From contig JNVV01000051.1 of assembly GCA_000733355.1 (NCBI GenBank), forward strand, positions 26,249 to 90,248: a stretch of DNA of 64,000 bases. Direction: 5' to 3'. Shown here one piece after another: positions 46,231 through 57,600 of this stretch (positions within the stretch are counted from its first letter, which is position 1; every line of letters starts with the position of its first letter). The notes under the pieces were generated by a model. It saw only the letters and a list, made by a program, of their open reading frames with translations, was not told the origin of the DNA and did no database searches. The position numbers and the translations under genes are program-made. The DNA comes from Falciphora oryzae. Lineage: Eukaryota > Ascomycota > Sordariomycetes > Magnaporthales > Magnaporthaceae.

Positions 46231-48805
46231 ATGCACGCTCAAGCTGACATGCCTGACCCTGTCAGCGCTCAGTATCTTTCTCGGTCTATACAGGCGGCCA
46301 ACAGCAGGATTTCTGCGCATGTAGTACGCACGCCTGTCGTCAGGCTGCCTTGGCTGGACTCGGAAGACCGCAAGGTCTGGGCCAAGCTCGAGTGTCATCA
46401 GCACACGGGCTCTTTCAAGTATCGCGGCGCCTACAATTCCCTCCGCAAGACCAAGTCTCCAAGGCGGTCATCACGGCGTCGGCAGGGAACCATGCACTGG
46501 CAACTGCTGCCGCCGGAGCGAGTCTCGGAAAGAGAGTGCATCTCGTCGCGCCCATCACCGCATCCGAGTTGAAGGTGAATCGTATGGTGGCCGACGCCGA
46601 GGTCAGCCTCCTCGGCCAGGACCTCCACGATGCCACCAAGATTGCGATGGAGCTGGCCACATCGTCGTCCGCTTCTCCGGGCGAGGTCGACCGTCTTCAT
46701 TACGTCTCGCCGTATGACGACGTGGACGTGGCCGCCGGCGCCGGCACCATCATGTCGGAGGTCCAAAAAGACTACGGCCGCTTCGACGCCGTCGCCGTGC
46801 CCCTCGGAGGCGGGGGCTTGGCAGCCGCCGTCGGGGCCTGGTGCTCCGTCAACTCGCCGGCCTGCAAGGTCGTGTGCTCGCACCCTGAAATCTTCGGCCG
46901 CAAGTTCGGCGGTCGCGGCCAGTGCATCGAAGAGCAGCTCGCGAAGCCCACAGCGCCGTCCTACTCGGACGGACTCGCCGTCCAGCTGGTCAGGCGGACA
47001 GCCTTTGGAAGCATCCTCCGCGACACCGTTGATCAGGTCGTGCAGGTCTCCGAAGAAGAGACCGCCGTGGCGATATCGATGGCTCTCCGCCTGCAGTCTC
47101 TCCTCGTCGAGGGAGCAGCCGCGACTACAATCGCGGCCATGTTGAATCCCGGCAAGGCAGGGACTCGCATTCGCGGCCGGGCGCTCCTCATCCTTACGGG
47201 CGGCAACATTTCGTCCAGCAGCCTGGCCCGATCCTTGGTCTCCGAGGTGGCTGAGGCGGGGCTTCGTCGGTCGATTGGCCTCCGCAACGTCCTTCCGTCC
47301 ACGGATCGCCACGGGTCTGTGAAGCTCCCCGTCTCGGCGGCAGGCCGTCAGGCTTCCGGGGGGTGCTCGGCGACCAGCGAATGGCAAGTCTTCTCAACCC
47401 GCCTTCGGACTTCTATCGGGGCCGCAGCCGAAGCCTTCGACCGGAAGCAGGAGCTGGCCGCGCACCTCGGCCTCGAAAACGACGGGTGGTGTGAGTCCGT
47501 CTACCGTGGCTTCCAAGCCCGCGTCTCGCGCCTTGCCGACGAGTTCGACGCGGACGCGCAAGCCTCGCCATCCGGGGGGCTCAAGCCCTGGGTCCTGGAA
47601 GAGCGGTACCGCCTCCTTTTGCAGCTGCACGCCTCGGTGGCGTTGCTGTTTGATCGAGCGAGCGCGGCCAACGACCAGTCGATCAGGGACTGGTTCCACG
47701 ACGCCGATTCCCAGGGCCCGGCAGTCGTGAACTACGACCACTACGGCTCGCCCCGCCTGCGGGCCACCGAGCAGCTTCTTTCCCGTGCGCTCTCCCTCGG
47801 GGACGCGGCTGGGACCGAGCTCCTCCTGACGCCGAGCGGCATGGCAGCATACCAAGTGATCCAGCACTATCTGCTCCAGGCGCTCGGACGCGGAGGCACC
47901 GTTGTCCTTCCTCCGTACGTTTATTTCGAAGGCCTGGAGCAGCTCCAGTCGCTCAAGTCGCTCAAAGTCGTGCACGCCTCAAGCTTCGCCCACGGCGACA
48001 TCATCGCGACGGCCGAGCTGCACGACGCCCAGGTGGTGTTCCTGGACCCCATCGCCAATGTCGTCGGGCTGCCCGTCACCGACGTCCAGCGGTTCTGCAG
48101 GGACGTTTGCAAGCGCCCGGGCTGGAGCAACCGCCTGGTCGTCGTCGACGGAACAATGATCTCGGGGGCGATGCCCATCTTCGATTGGATCCGCGGGCCC
48201 TGCTCGCCGTCGCTGTTCTACTACGAGAGCGCGAGCAAGTACCTCCAGTTCGGGCTGGACCTTCAGATGGACGGCGTCGTGGTCTACCCCAGCAGGTACA
48301 ACGAGGCCATGCGCACGATCCGGCGGAACACGGGCGCCATCATGTACTCGCGCGCCGTCTCGCTCCTGCCCCCGATCGATTTCGCCACCTTCCAGGCCCG
48401 GATGACGCGACTCAGCCTCAACGCCGAGATGGTGTCGGAGCGGCTGGCCGGGGACCTCCCCGACCTGGCCGAGGTTCGCTATCCCGCCGAGTGGCGCCGG
48501 TTCGGATGGCGCCACGGCGGCGCGCTGGTGACGATTCGCTTCCTCGAGAACGGCATGAACAACAAGGACGGCCTGGACGCCTGCATCGACCTGATCCTCC
48601 GGTCTGCCAGGGCGGCAGGGCTGGCCATAACCAAGGGGGTGAGCTTTGGGTTCTCTACTCCGCGAGTGTCTTCGGCTTCTTCCATGGCTCAGGGCTCGGA
48701 TCCTTCCTCCGGCTGTCGGTGGGCAGCGACCTTGAATCCGTCCAATGTCTGGCACAGGTGGTGTCGGGAGGCATCAGGGCGTACAGCACACACTTTTCCC
48801 GCTGA
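46231..48805 (+). pseudogene. Fused PLP enzymes: dehydratase-like plus cystathionine-gamma-synthase-like (two 1-base frameshifts)
   Basis: About 860 codons without introns. The first 340 residues are a fold-type II PLP enzyme of the threonine/serine dehydratase group: LECHQHTGSFKYRGA with the Schiff-base Lys near residue 63, TASAGNHA, the phosphate loop GGGGLAAAVG and LTGGN. From about residue 380 a fold-type I Cys/Met-metabolism domain follows: YDHYGSPRLRATEQLL, PSGMAAYQVI, VVVDGTMISG, and YYESASKYLQFG with the second PLP Lys. Frame slips at 46,449 (between SLRK and VSKAVITASAG) and 48,702 (before FLRLSVGS) each need one base; otherwise everything matches family expectation. The fusion could pass an activated C4 intermediate between sites, making or adding to a vinylglycine-type species. 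Cystathionine-gamma-synthase-like enzymes do gamma-replacement in several fungal pathways. Activity here is inferred. Confidence 0.8.
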
Positions 48806-48910
48806 AGAGGACGACGTATTGGTTTTTTTTTTTTTTTTTGAAATTCAGAACATGTTTCATGTAGTTATCAAGGCGAGTAGATATTACAAAGAACATGACT
48901 AAGCCTTCCA

Positions 48911-49807
48911 CTACAAGACGACAACATCCAGCGCCTCCAGCTCGAGCGGGTGCTGGCATCCAACGTCGACAACCTGCTTGGGCAGGTGGATCCTGCCGAT
49001 ATCCTCGCAGCCGTTGCGTAAATACAGGGGCAGACCCTTGGTCGTGGCGTCCCCGAAGACGGGGATGTCTTCGGACCAGGCCGCGACTCCGCACCACTCG
49101 ACCAGCCTCTCGCCGTGGCCGTGATTCTGGTGGGCCGGGTCCACGGCAAGGGTCCTGAAGTCGATCCTGCTCTGGGAGGCGGCAAGGTGCGGGACGTGCA
49201 GCCTCGCCGCTTGCTTGTAGTAGTCGGCGACCACGTCGGGGGCCGCGGCCCGGTTCGGCCATAGCGCCGAGGTCAGGAGCATGCGGAGGCGGAGTGCAAT
49301 CCGCTTCAGGGCTGGGGTTGAGCGAGCGCACCGGTCAGTGGTCATAAACGTGGATGGGGGGGTGGGAGGAAGAGTCAAGTTCGTGACGCCGGACTGACTA
49401 TTTGCAACAGAGCCCGGGTTCCAGGCCTCAAGCTCCTTGGACGACCCGTGCCTGATGAAAGTTGCGTAGCCTGCCACCACTTTGGTCCCTGCACGCGGCT
49501 CGTCCGCGTCCGGCTGCGGCCCCTCGTCGCGGCGGGAGGAGGAGGAGGCCTCCTCGGCCTCGCCGTCGACCTCGGCCACCATGATGACGTGGCCGGGCGT
49601 CACCAGGAAGCGGTGGGCCTCGTCGACGAAGGACCGGAGATAGTCTTCGGGGTGCTGCTCGCGGCGGGGGAAGAAGTGAGCGTAGATGGGCTCGTCGGCA
49701 AACGCCCTGAGGCCGATGGCGGCTATCGCAGGCACGTCGGACGCGGTTGCTGGTCTGACTCTCACCTTGGCGGTGGGATCTTTTCTCCCATCCCTTCTCT
49801 CAGCCAT
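48911..49807 (-). CDS. GNAT-family N-acetyltransferase
   Basis: Single-exon reading, 298 residues, from ATG 49,805-49,807 (MAERRDGRK) to 48,911. An N-terminal strand VRVRPATASDVPAIAAIGLRAF opens the GNAT fold; the acetyl-CoA-binding motif is FRTLAVDPAHQNHGHGERL (family pattern Q/R-x-x-G-x-G/A), then a typical late strand with GLPLYLRNG. A Ser/Thr/Pro-rich insert in the middle might hide a short intron. It converges with the PLP fusion (105 bp between stops) and diverges from the P450 (536 bp between starts). In a modified-amino-acid pathway it could acetylate the product or give self-protection; that role is inference. An earlier in-frame ATG at 49,978 is less likely. Confidence 0.82.
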   Translation of the reverse strand: MAERRDGRKDPTAKVRVRPATASDVPAIAAIGLRAFADEPIYAHFFPRREQHPEDYLRSFVDEAHRFLVTPGHVIMVAEVDGEAEEASSSSRRDEGPQPDADEPRAGTKVVAGYATFIRHGSSKELEAWNPGSVANSQSGVTNLTLPPTPPSTFMTTDRCARSTPALKRIALRLRMLLTSALWPNRAAAPDVVADYYKQAARLHVPHLAASQSRIDFRTLAVDPAHQNHGHGERLVEWCGVAAWSEDIPVFGDATTKGLPLYLRNGCEDIGRIHLPKQVVDVGCQHPLELEALDVVVL

Positions 49808-50343
49808 TGCGGAGCCGGCAAGGGGCGGGGAGGCTAGAGTGAAAGGCCGAGGGAGAAACAAGGAGTTTGCAATATTGAAAGGATATAAGAAACAGGAGAC
49901 GGACGGGAGGAGTGAGGGACAATCGGTCGAAAGGCTCGGGGGACGGGGTTCGTTCAGAGTTCTTCCCCAGGACAACACAGTGCGAGCGAACCCCTGCCCA
50001 GGATGCAGATTGCTGCGTCGTTTCTGGACGGGTCGAGATTAATATTGGTTGTCCCGTCTGGGCCCATCTCGGCGTAACATGTGGCATGCGGCAGGGTGGA
50101 GGGGTTGCCGATATCAGATCAAGATGGTGTTGGGCCCGCCTTGCCTGCTTCGCCTGGGACGGCGAACAGTCCCGGTCACTCTTTGCTGTGCCCAAAACCC
50201 CCGGACGGGGGAACGACCGTCTATCAGCTTCTTCCAAAGACCACTATTAAGTCACCGAAGCTTCACCCCCCAAAAAAAAGAAAAAAAAAAAAAGGAAAAG
50301 AGAAGGTCAACAGAGCCCTGTCCGAGAGTGCGAGCTGCTCATC
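49808..50343. promoter_or_regulatory. Bidirectional promoter between GNAT and P450
   Basis: A 536-bp shared upstream region. It contains an A-rich run at 50,271-50,300 just before the P450 start, common in ascomycete 5' UTRs. I could not assign a factor-binding site. Confidence 0.5.
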
Positions 50344-52218
50344 ATGATTTCACAAAGCCTCGGAACATGGACGTCCCTATCCATCGGCTGCCTCTTGGCG
50401 TTGGCTGCCCGCTACTACGTCCTGGTAGACCTTTCCCCTAGCGCCACGGCGGCGGTGCTGCTTTTCACATACATGTGTCTGAGTAGTGCGTGGAGCGTCG
50501 TTCTCTATCCCAAGATTTTCAGTCCGCTGAGAAAACTGCCCGGCCCTAGCGTAAGTGAAGCCGTCCAGTGGTGTGAATGTGTAACTACCGGCAACGCTGA
50601 AAAAAAGAGAACAAAACAACAATGCAGGGGGGAGCATTTTTCAACGGCCAGCTATGGAGAATCCGAGACGTTCCCGGTGCTCCCATGGAGGAGTGGATCA
50701 ATACCATACCCAACGACGGCCTGATCCGCTTCACCATCGCCCTCAACTCGGAGAGGCTCCTGCTCACGACACCAGCGGCCTTGCGTGACGTCCTTGTGCA
50801 AAACTGCGACGCGTGGCAGAAGCCGAAACAGCTTCGCCAGTCGCTGTCTAGGATCCTCGGCGACAGCCTCGTCGTGGCTGAAGGGAGTTCGCACAGGGTA
50901 CGTCGAAACGGACATGGGAAGCGAAGGCCACCTGTCCCGGGCATCGCCCAGGCAGCTGACAGCAAGGCGCGGACGTAGGCCATGCGGAAGAACATGATGC
51001 CGGCCTTCGCACAGCCCCACATCAAGGCGCTGTATCCGGTCTTCTGGAGGATGGCGTGCGACGCGGCAGAGGCCATATGCGCCCAGGTGTCGAGCCGGGG
51101 CGCGTCCGGGCAGGGGACAGACGACGGCGGCGTCGAGGTGTCCTACTCGGACTGGCTCCGCCGCATCACGCTAGACAACATCGGCGAGGCCGGGTTCGGG
51201 TACCGGTTCGAGGCCATCTCCGACCCGGAGAGCGACGTCAACCGGACCTACGAGGCCCTCTTCAACACGAGCGAGACGGGCGCGATCCTCGCGTTCTTGG
51301 AGACCCTGGAGAACATCCTCCCCGTGTCCTGGCTGCAGCGCCTGCCCCTCCGGCACAACAGACAAACGGACGCGGCGCTGAGGTACATCCGGGACATCAT
51401 CCGGGAGGTCATCCGCGCCAAGTCGAGCCGGCAGGACGGGGAGGGGATCGACATACTGTCGGTCGCCCAGGGCGCGGGCCTCTTCACCGACGACGACCTG
51501 GTGGACCGGACCATGACCTTCCTCGCCGCCGGGCACGAGACCGTCTCGACCGCCATGTCGTGGGCCCTCGTCACCCTGTGCAGGCACCCCGAGATGCAGC
51601 GCCGGCTGCGCGACGAGGTCCGCGCCAGGCTGCCGTCGCCGTCGGGCCGGTCGGCGGCGGCGGCGGCCCCCGTGACGGAGCAGCAGCTCCAGGGCCTCCC
51701 GTTCCTCCAGGCCTTCTACAGCGAGGTTCTGCGCTTCCACCCGCCCGTGCCCGTCACGCGTCGCGAGGCGGTCGTGGACACGGCCATCCTCGACCAGCCG
51801 GTGCCCGGGGGCACCAACGTGCTCCTCGTGCCCGCCGCCGTGAACAAGTCCAGGACGCTCTGGGGCGACGACGCGCTCGTCTTCAACCCGGACCGTTGGC
51901 TGGTCGGCGACCTGGCCAGGAGCGGCGGCGCGGCCAGCAACTACGCGAACCTGACGTTCCTGCACGGTACCGACACCCCCCTCCCCCTGCTCCTCCTTTC
52001 TCCTTTCTCCTTCCCCACGACCCCTCCTGTCCGTCAGCCTCCCTTGCTGCTGTGTGGCGGCTAACGCGAGCAAACCCTCAAAACCAACGTGCATCAAAGG
52101 ACCCCGCTCCTGCATCGGAGCCAGCTTTGCGCGCGCGGAATTCGTCTGCCTCGTCGCAGTCCTCGTGGGCCGTCTGGAGGTGTCATTTGCCAAGCCCGGC
52201 GACGACGGCCTAGTCTAG
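50344..52218 (+). CDS. Cytochrome P450 monooxygenase
   Basis: Exons 50344-50550, 50628-50897, 50979-51966 and 52100-52218 give 527 residues. The N-terminus has two hydrophobic segments anchoring it in the ER membrane, then RKLPGPS. Conserved sites: C-helix HRAMRKNMMPAF; I-helix FLAAGHETVSTAMSW (AGxxT); K-helix EVLR (ExxR); FNPDRWL; and the haem loop FLHGPRSCIG with the Cys ligand, formed only after removing the last intron (51967-52099). It uses O2 and electrons from NADPH-P450 reductase to oxidise an unknown substrate. It is divergent from the GNAT gene, suggesting shared control. Confidence 0.9.
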
Positions 52219-52449
52219 AGCAGCTGAAAGGCGGCATCACGCATGGCTGCGGGACGAATTGCGGCTGAAGACAAGGGTGGCGCGCGGGAGGGGTTTAGCC
52301 TACCATGGGACGGGCCTGGCCCGGCACGCCTGCAGGAGAGGTTGGATTGATTGATAACGTGGCCCCACACAGGCTCCAGCACCGACCAGGCAGCCTTCCA
52401 AGCTGTTACGCGGTACGATAGGTGTGGGTCAGTGGGAAAACACCGTGGT

Positions 52450-54010
52450 GAAATACGGCCTGGGACTACATCGCGTCGGAGTGGAGATTGGTAGAGAATG
52501 TGGGCTCGGCACCTAGCCTCCGGCGACGAACATGTCGGGGGTGACCGTTGACATGCATGGCAAAAGGCAGATCTGCATCATTCACCGGGTGGCCAAGTTC
52601 GATACTAAGACGGGCGCCTGGGTCCGGCCACGAGTCTCCACCAGAAAGAGAAACAACAGGCATGTAGCATCGGGTTGCCTGAATAATGCCACCAGTTGAA
52701 GGATGACCATTCCGTTGACGTGCGGGCAGACACCTCCTGCATGAAAAAAAAATGCCGTCAGCAGCATAGCCGAGGGCATCTGGGCCCCCGTGGAGCGATG
52801 GAGGGGAAAGATCCCACCGATGCAGTTCGAGGGCATGCCCGAGAAGGAGGTCCAGCGGACCAACTCCCGACACCGCGCCGACAGCCGCTCAAGATCAGGC
52901 ATCTCGCCAAGGGGCATCCCCCACGGTGCCAATATGTGCTCATGTAGAAAGTGATCTGTCCCAAAAAGCATCAGCGTCATGGACCACAAAGAAGGTCGAC
53001 GTGGAGGAGGGGCATCTTCACCTCGGCTCGTCGGCCAGGCCTCGACAGTTGGAGAATCTCCGGCCACGGCAGCGAAAAAAGCAGTCGTGAAGCCAGTCGA
53101 CCGCTTGCGACTCCTGGGCCACACCGGCAAACCTGTTCCCCGGGTCGCCCTCGCCGTTGCCCCTTGCGGCTTCGGCGTCGTGCCGCCTGTGATCTTCGGT
53201 CCATCCCGTCCGGGTCAGGAGGATGTCTCCGATCTGGACGTCACCGCCCTTTGCGGCAGGCCGGATGTCGACGCCCTTGGCACGGCCACAAGCCTCGGGC
53301 TCGTCATAGGTGGTCGGGTGGGTCGTGCGGGCATCGTGGTCGAGACCCTTCTGCCAGGCATGCCCCCGGCAGCCCAGAAGAATACCGCGGCCGGCGATGC
53401 CCTTTTGCGCCCGGTGGCGGATCGAACGCCTTGCGTTGGAGTCGGGTCCGACGATGTCCGCACTTGGTTGTCTGCTCACGTGAATGGACGCAAGACAGGA
53501 GCCGGAGCAAAACGAGACGAACCCACGTTGTTGTAGAGCTCCAGTGACTTGACATGTGCAAACTAGCGTCTCGTGCATCAGCAGGTCAGTCCACGCAGCA
53601 GTGAAGCATGACGGCACATTTACATGGCGGAATCCCATCCCAGCGTGTTCCGCTTTGCGGGTTCAGGTGCCAAATGTCGTCGGACACAACGTCCTTGTCA
53701 ATGGCCTTGATCTGGTAGGAGAAAGCCTCGCGGTCGAATGCAGGTCTCCTGGGATACTGCAAAGGTAGACTGCGAGCCGCGTCCGGTTGTCACTACCCCG
53801 CGCCTCACGTAGAGCCATCAAGCGCAAGGTGAAAAGGGCGAAAAATCAGGAAATATCGCTCAACCTCAACGGGATAATCCCTCCGAGCTTGATCGCTTTG
53901 GCCGCTTCAGCCACTCGAGCTGGGGTGAGGAGATTCAAGCGCCCGGGCTTGCAACGTAGCGCATGAGCACAGGCGTTCGGGTGTCGCACGGACGATCCCC
54001 GAGCCTATCA
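52450..54010 (-). pseudogene. Cyclase / kynurenine-formamidase-like hydrolase (PF04199), broken
   Basis: Minus-strand blocks in order match the family: WGDDDN spliced to GRLNLLTPARVAEAAKAIK (about 54,010-53,870), RPAFDREAFSYQIKAID and DDIWHLNPQSGTRWDG (about 53,750-53,650), FRHV, then GIAGRGILLG, EACGRAKGVDIRPAAKGGD, GDILLTRTGWTE, VDWLHDCFF, AAVAGDSPTVEAWPT, LHEHILAPWGMPLGEM and LSARCRELVRW, ending near 52,580-52,450 with GGVCPHVNG. Introns are plausible at four places. The frame slips near 53,655 (extra G) and at 53,090-53,096 (six T where five fit), and no good start exon is found. Some family members hydrolyse N-formylkynurenine; others are of unknown substrate. It is convergent with the P450 and may be a lost member of the cluster. 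Confidence 0.68.
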
Positions 54011-54689
54011 GCACATTATCATCGTCTCCCCAGAGTTGGCAGCACACAATGTTGTGGAGAGGGCAAGCTATCCAAACTCCCCGTCACGGGACAAGGCTAG
54101 ATAGCTGTACGAGGCGATCCACAAGGACTCGGGAGGGCGATTGCCTAAGGATTGATACAGGGAAGGCAGTATAGGGTAATCCAAATATCACAGCTTCAGC
54201 CTTCAATTGACGCGACGGGGGCTCCTCTTGTGGCACGCTTCGGATCGGCCCATCACGTGACCACCCCCTGCCGATCCCCGAGCGTCCGGCTGCCTGACTG
54301 AGGCGCCATCTCGGGGCCTCCTTCCTGCCAGCCCCTTTACATCTCGGAGGCTCAGACCAGATGAGTGGCGGTGCGTTGTCGCAAAGTGGTTTGAGGCAAT
54401 ATGAGGCTGCTGCCCGGTAAGATACGTAGCGCCTTGCAACACGGAATGGTTCGTCGTGGTGCATAAAATGCCTATTCCAGGATCCACAACTTTGTGACAA
54501 CGCACCGCCACTCGTCTGGTTTGAGCCTCTGAGGCTAAGCCTCCCCCGCCATTGTGGCGGCAGCTCAGGCCTGTTGCTGCAAATTTGAGCTCCTAGGCCT
54601 CGAGCGACTCGGGTCTTTCCCTGCTATGAACGAGGAGTCACACGCAGCTGATGCTTCTGCCCGCAGAAACATCTGCCCTCCTCCCCCAC
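54011..54689. promoter_or_regulatory. Upstream region of the valyl-tRNA synthetase gene
   Basis: No gene seen; small open frames on the minus strand have no domain. Another in-frame ATG (54,651) lies just before the chosen long start, so alternative transcription starts could select the mitochondrial or cytosolic form. Confidence 0.5.
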
Positions 54690-57600
54690 ATGAACCGCGT
54701 GTGCAGCCTGTCCACCCCCACCATCACCACGTCTCGCCTCATTTTCCGCGCGCTTTTGGTGCGCCCGTCACCTAAAAGCAGTGCAAGCCGACGATACATC
54801 CTGCGAGCCACGATGGCCACCAACAGCAGCCGCCACGGAAACCCCGGTGAGTAGCAGTCCTTCCCCTCCCTGCTTCAGACCGCGACGGGACCTTCCACTA
54901 ACCTGTCTCTCCCTCCCTCCAGTCGGCTCTGGGGAGGGCCCCAACGACGGCTCTCCTCCCCCGTTGGCCGCGGAGATCAAGGCCGTCGTCCAGGAGACCC
55001 TCCCGACCGGAAACCTCAGCACCCACGCCGCCGGCCAGGATGCTGGCGCCGCCCCGGCGCCGGCCAAGGTGAAGACGGCCAAAGAATGTACGCCTCTAGC
55101 TGCCCCCTCCCGTCTTCCGAAAGTAGGACAGGACAATTGACACCGGACGACAGTGGAGAAGGAGCGGAAGAAGGCCGAGAAGCAGGCCAAGTTCGACCAG
55201 AAGAAGAAGGCTGCCGCCGCAGAGGCCGTCCCCGCCGGCGGCTCCACGGAAAAGGCCAAGGAGAAGAAGGCCAAGTCCAAGGCCGAGGAGCCGACCCTCC
55301 CGCCCTACGAGAACGACACCCCGGCCGGCGAGAAGAAGCGCATTCGTCCCTTTACCGACCCGCACTACACGGCCTACAACCCAATTGCTGTCGAGTCGGC
55401 TTGGTACGAGTGGTGGGAGAAGGAGGGCTTCTTCAAGCCCGAGTTCACCCAGGACGGCAAGGTCAAGGACGAGGGCTCTTTCGTCATTGTTCACCCCCCG
55501 CCGAATGTGACCGGATCCCTGCACATGGGGCACGCCCTCGGAGACAGCTTGCAGGATATGATGATCCGGTGGAACAGGATGTGCGGCAAGACCACGCTCT
55601 GGCTGCCGGGATGCGACCACGCCGGCATTGCCACGCAGTCCGTCGTGGAGAACATGCTGTGGAGGAGGGAACAGAAGACCCGGCACGACCTGGGCCGTGC
55701 CAAGTTCATCGAGACTGCCCGGGCCTGGAAGGAGGAGTACCACCAGAGGATCAACAACGCGCTTCGCAAAATGGGCGGGAGCTTCGACTGGTCCAGGGAG
55801 GCCTTCACCATGGATGCGAATCTTACCGCCGCCGTGATGGAAACCTTCGTCAAGCTGCACGAGGAGGGCATCATCTATCGGGCCAACAGGCTCGTCAACT
55901 GGTGTACCAAGCTCAGCACGGCTCTATCGAACCTCGAGGTCGTCAACAAGGAGATTTCGGGCAGGACGCTCCTGGATGTCCCCGGCTACTCCAAAAAGGT
56001 CGAGTTCGGCGTCATTATCTATTTCAAGTACCCGCTTGAAGGCTCGGACGAGCACATCACCGTCGCCACCACGCGTATAGAGACCATGCTCGGAGACACT
56101 GGAATTGCGGTCCACCCCGACGATGAACGTTACAAGCACCTCGTGGGCAAGAACGCCGTGCACCCTTTCATCAAGGGCCGCAAGCTGCCCATCGTGGCTG
56201 ACAAGTCGGTCGAGAAGGAGTTTGGCAGCGGTGCTGTCAAGCTGACGCCGGCCCACGACCCCAACGATTCCACCATGGGCCAGGTTCACGGCCTCGAGTG
56301 CATCAACATCTTGACCGACGACGGCTTGATGAACGAGAACGCCGGTCCTTACCAGGGCCAGAAGCGTTTCGACGTGCGGTATACGATCCAGGACGATCTG
56401 AAGAAGGCCGGGCTCTACGTCGACAAGAAGGACAACCCCATGACGCTGCCCATGTGCGAGCGGAGCAAGGATGTAATCGAACCTTTGTTGAAGCCGCAGT
56501 GGTGGGTGCGTATGAAGGACATGGCCGCCGACGCCGTCGAAGCCGTCAAGGATGGCCGCATCAAGATCAAGCCGCAGTCGTCAGAGAAGAGTTTTTACCA
56601 CTGGATGGCGGGCATCAACGATTGGTGCATATCCCGTCAGCTCTGGTGGGGTCACCAATGCCCCGTCTATTTCGCCGAGATCGAGGGCGAAGACAGCAGG
56701 GACCGGGGCGACAACGCCCTCTGGTTTTCAGGCCGCACCGAGGCCGAGGCTGAGGAGAAAGCCAAGAAAGCCCTAGCCGGGAAGAAGTTCAGGCTTGTCC
56801 GCGACGAGGACGTCCTCGACACGTGGTTCAGCTCCGGGCTTTGGCCCTTTTCCACGCTGGGCTGGCCCAACAACTTGGCCGAGGATCTGCAGCGGCTGTA
56901 CCCCACCAGCGTTCTTGAGACGGGCTGGGATATCCTGTTCTTCTGGATCGCCCGCATGGCCATGCTTGGCATAAAGCTGACTGGCCAGGTTCCCTTTTCG
57001 GAGGTGTACTGCCACTCGCTCGTCCGGGACAGCGACGGGCGGAAGATGTCCAAGTCTCTGGGCAACGTTATCGACCCCCTGGATGTCATCAAAGGCATCA
57101 AGCTCGAAGAACTGCACGCCAAGCTGCTTACCGGCAACCTCGCCCCGGCCGAGGTCGAAAAGGCCACCAAGTACCAAAAGCAGGCCTTTCCCGCAGGCAT
57201 CCCCGAATGCGGTGCCGACGCGCTAAGATTTGGCATGATCAACTACACGACCGGCGGTGGCGATATCAACTTCGACATCAAAGTGATGCACGCCTTCCGG
57301 CGGTTTTCCAATAAGATCTGGCAGGCGTCCAAATACGTGCTCGGCAAGCTCGAGAACTACCCCGACTTTGTGCCGCGCGAAAAGAGGACTCTCGGGGGCA
57401 AGGAGTCGCTGGCGGAGCTTTGGATTCTCCACAAGATGAACCAGGCGGCCCAGGGGATCAACCAGGCGCTTGCCGACCGCGAGTTCATGAAATCCAGCCA
57501 GCTCGTCTACGCCTACTGGTACGGCCAGCTGTGCGACGTTTTTATTGAGAACTCCAAAACGCTGCTGCAGGACGGGTCCCTGGAGGAGCAGGAGTCGGCC

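Noticed and set aside
47979..48755. Minus-strand open frame of 258 codons
   Set aside because: It is antisense to the PLP-enzyme fusion gene and shows no protein family features.
51171..52193. 340-codon minus-strand open frame
   Set aside because: It is antisense to the P450 gene and results from high GC at third positions.
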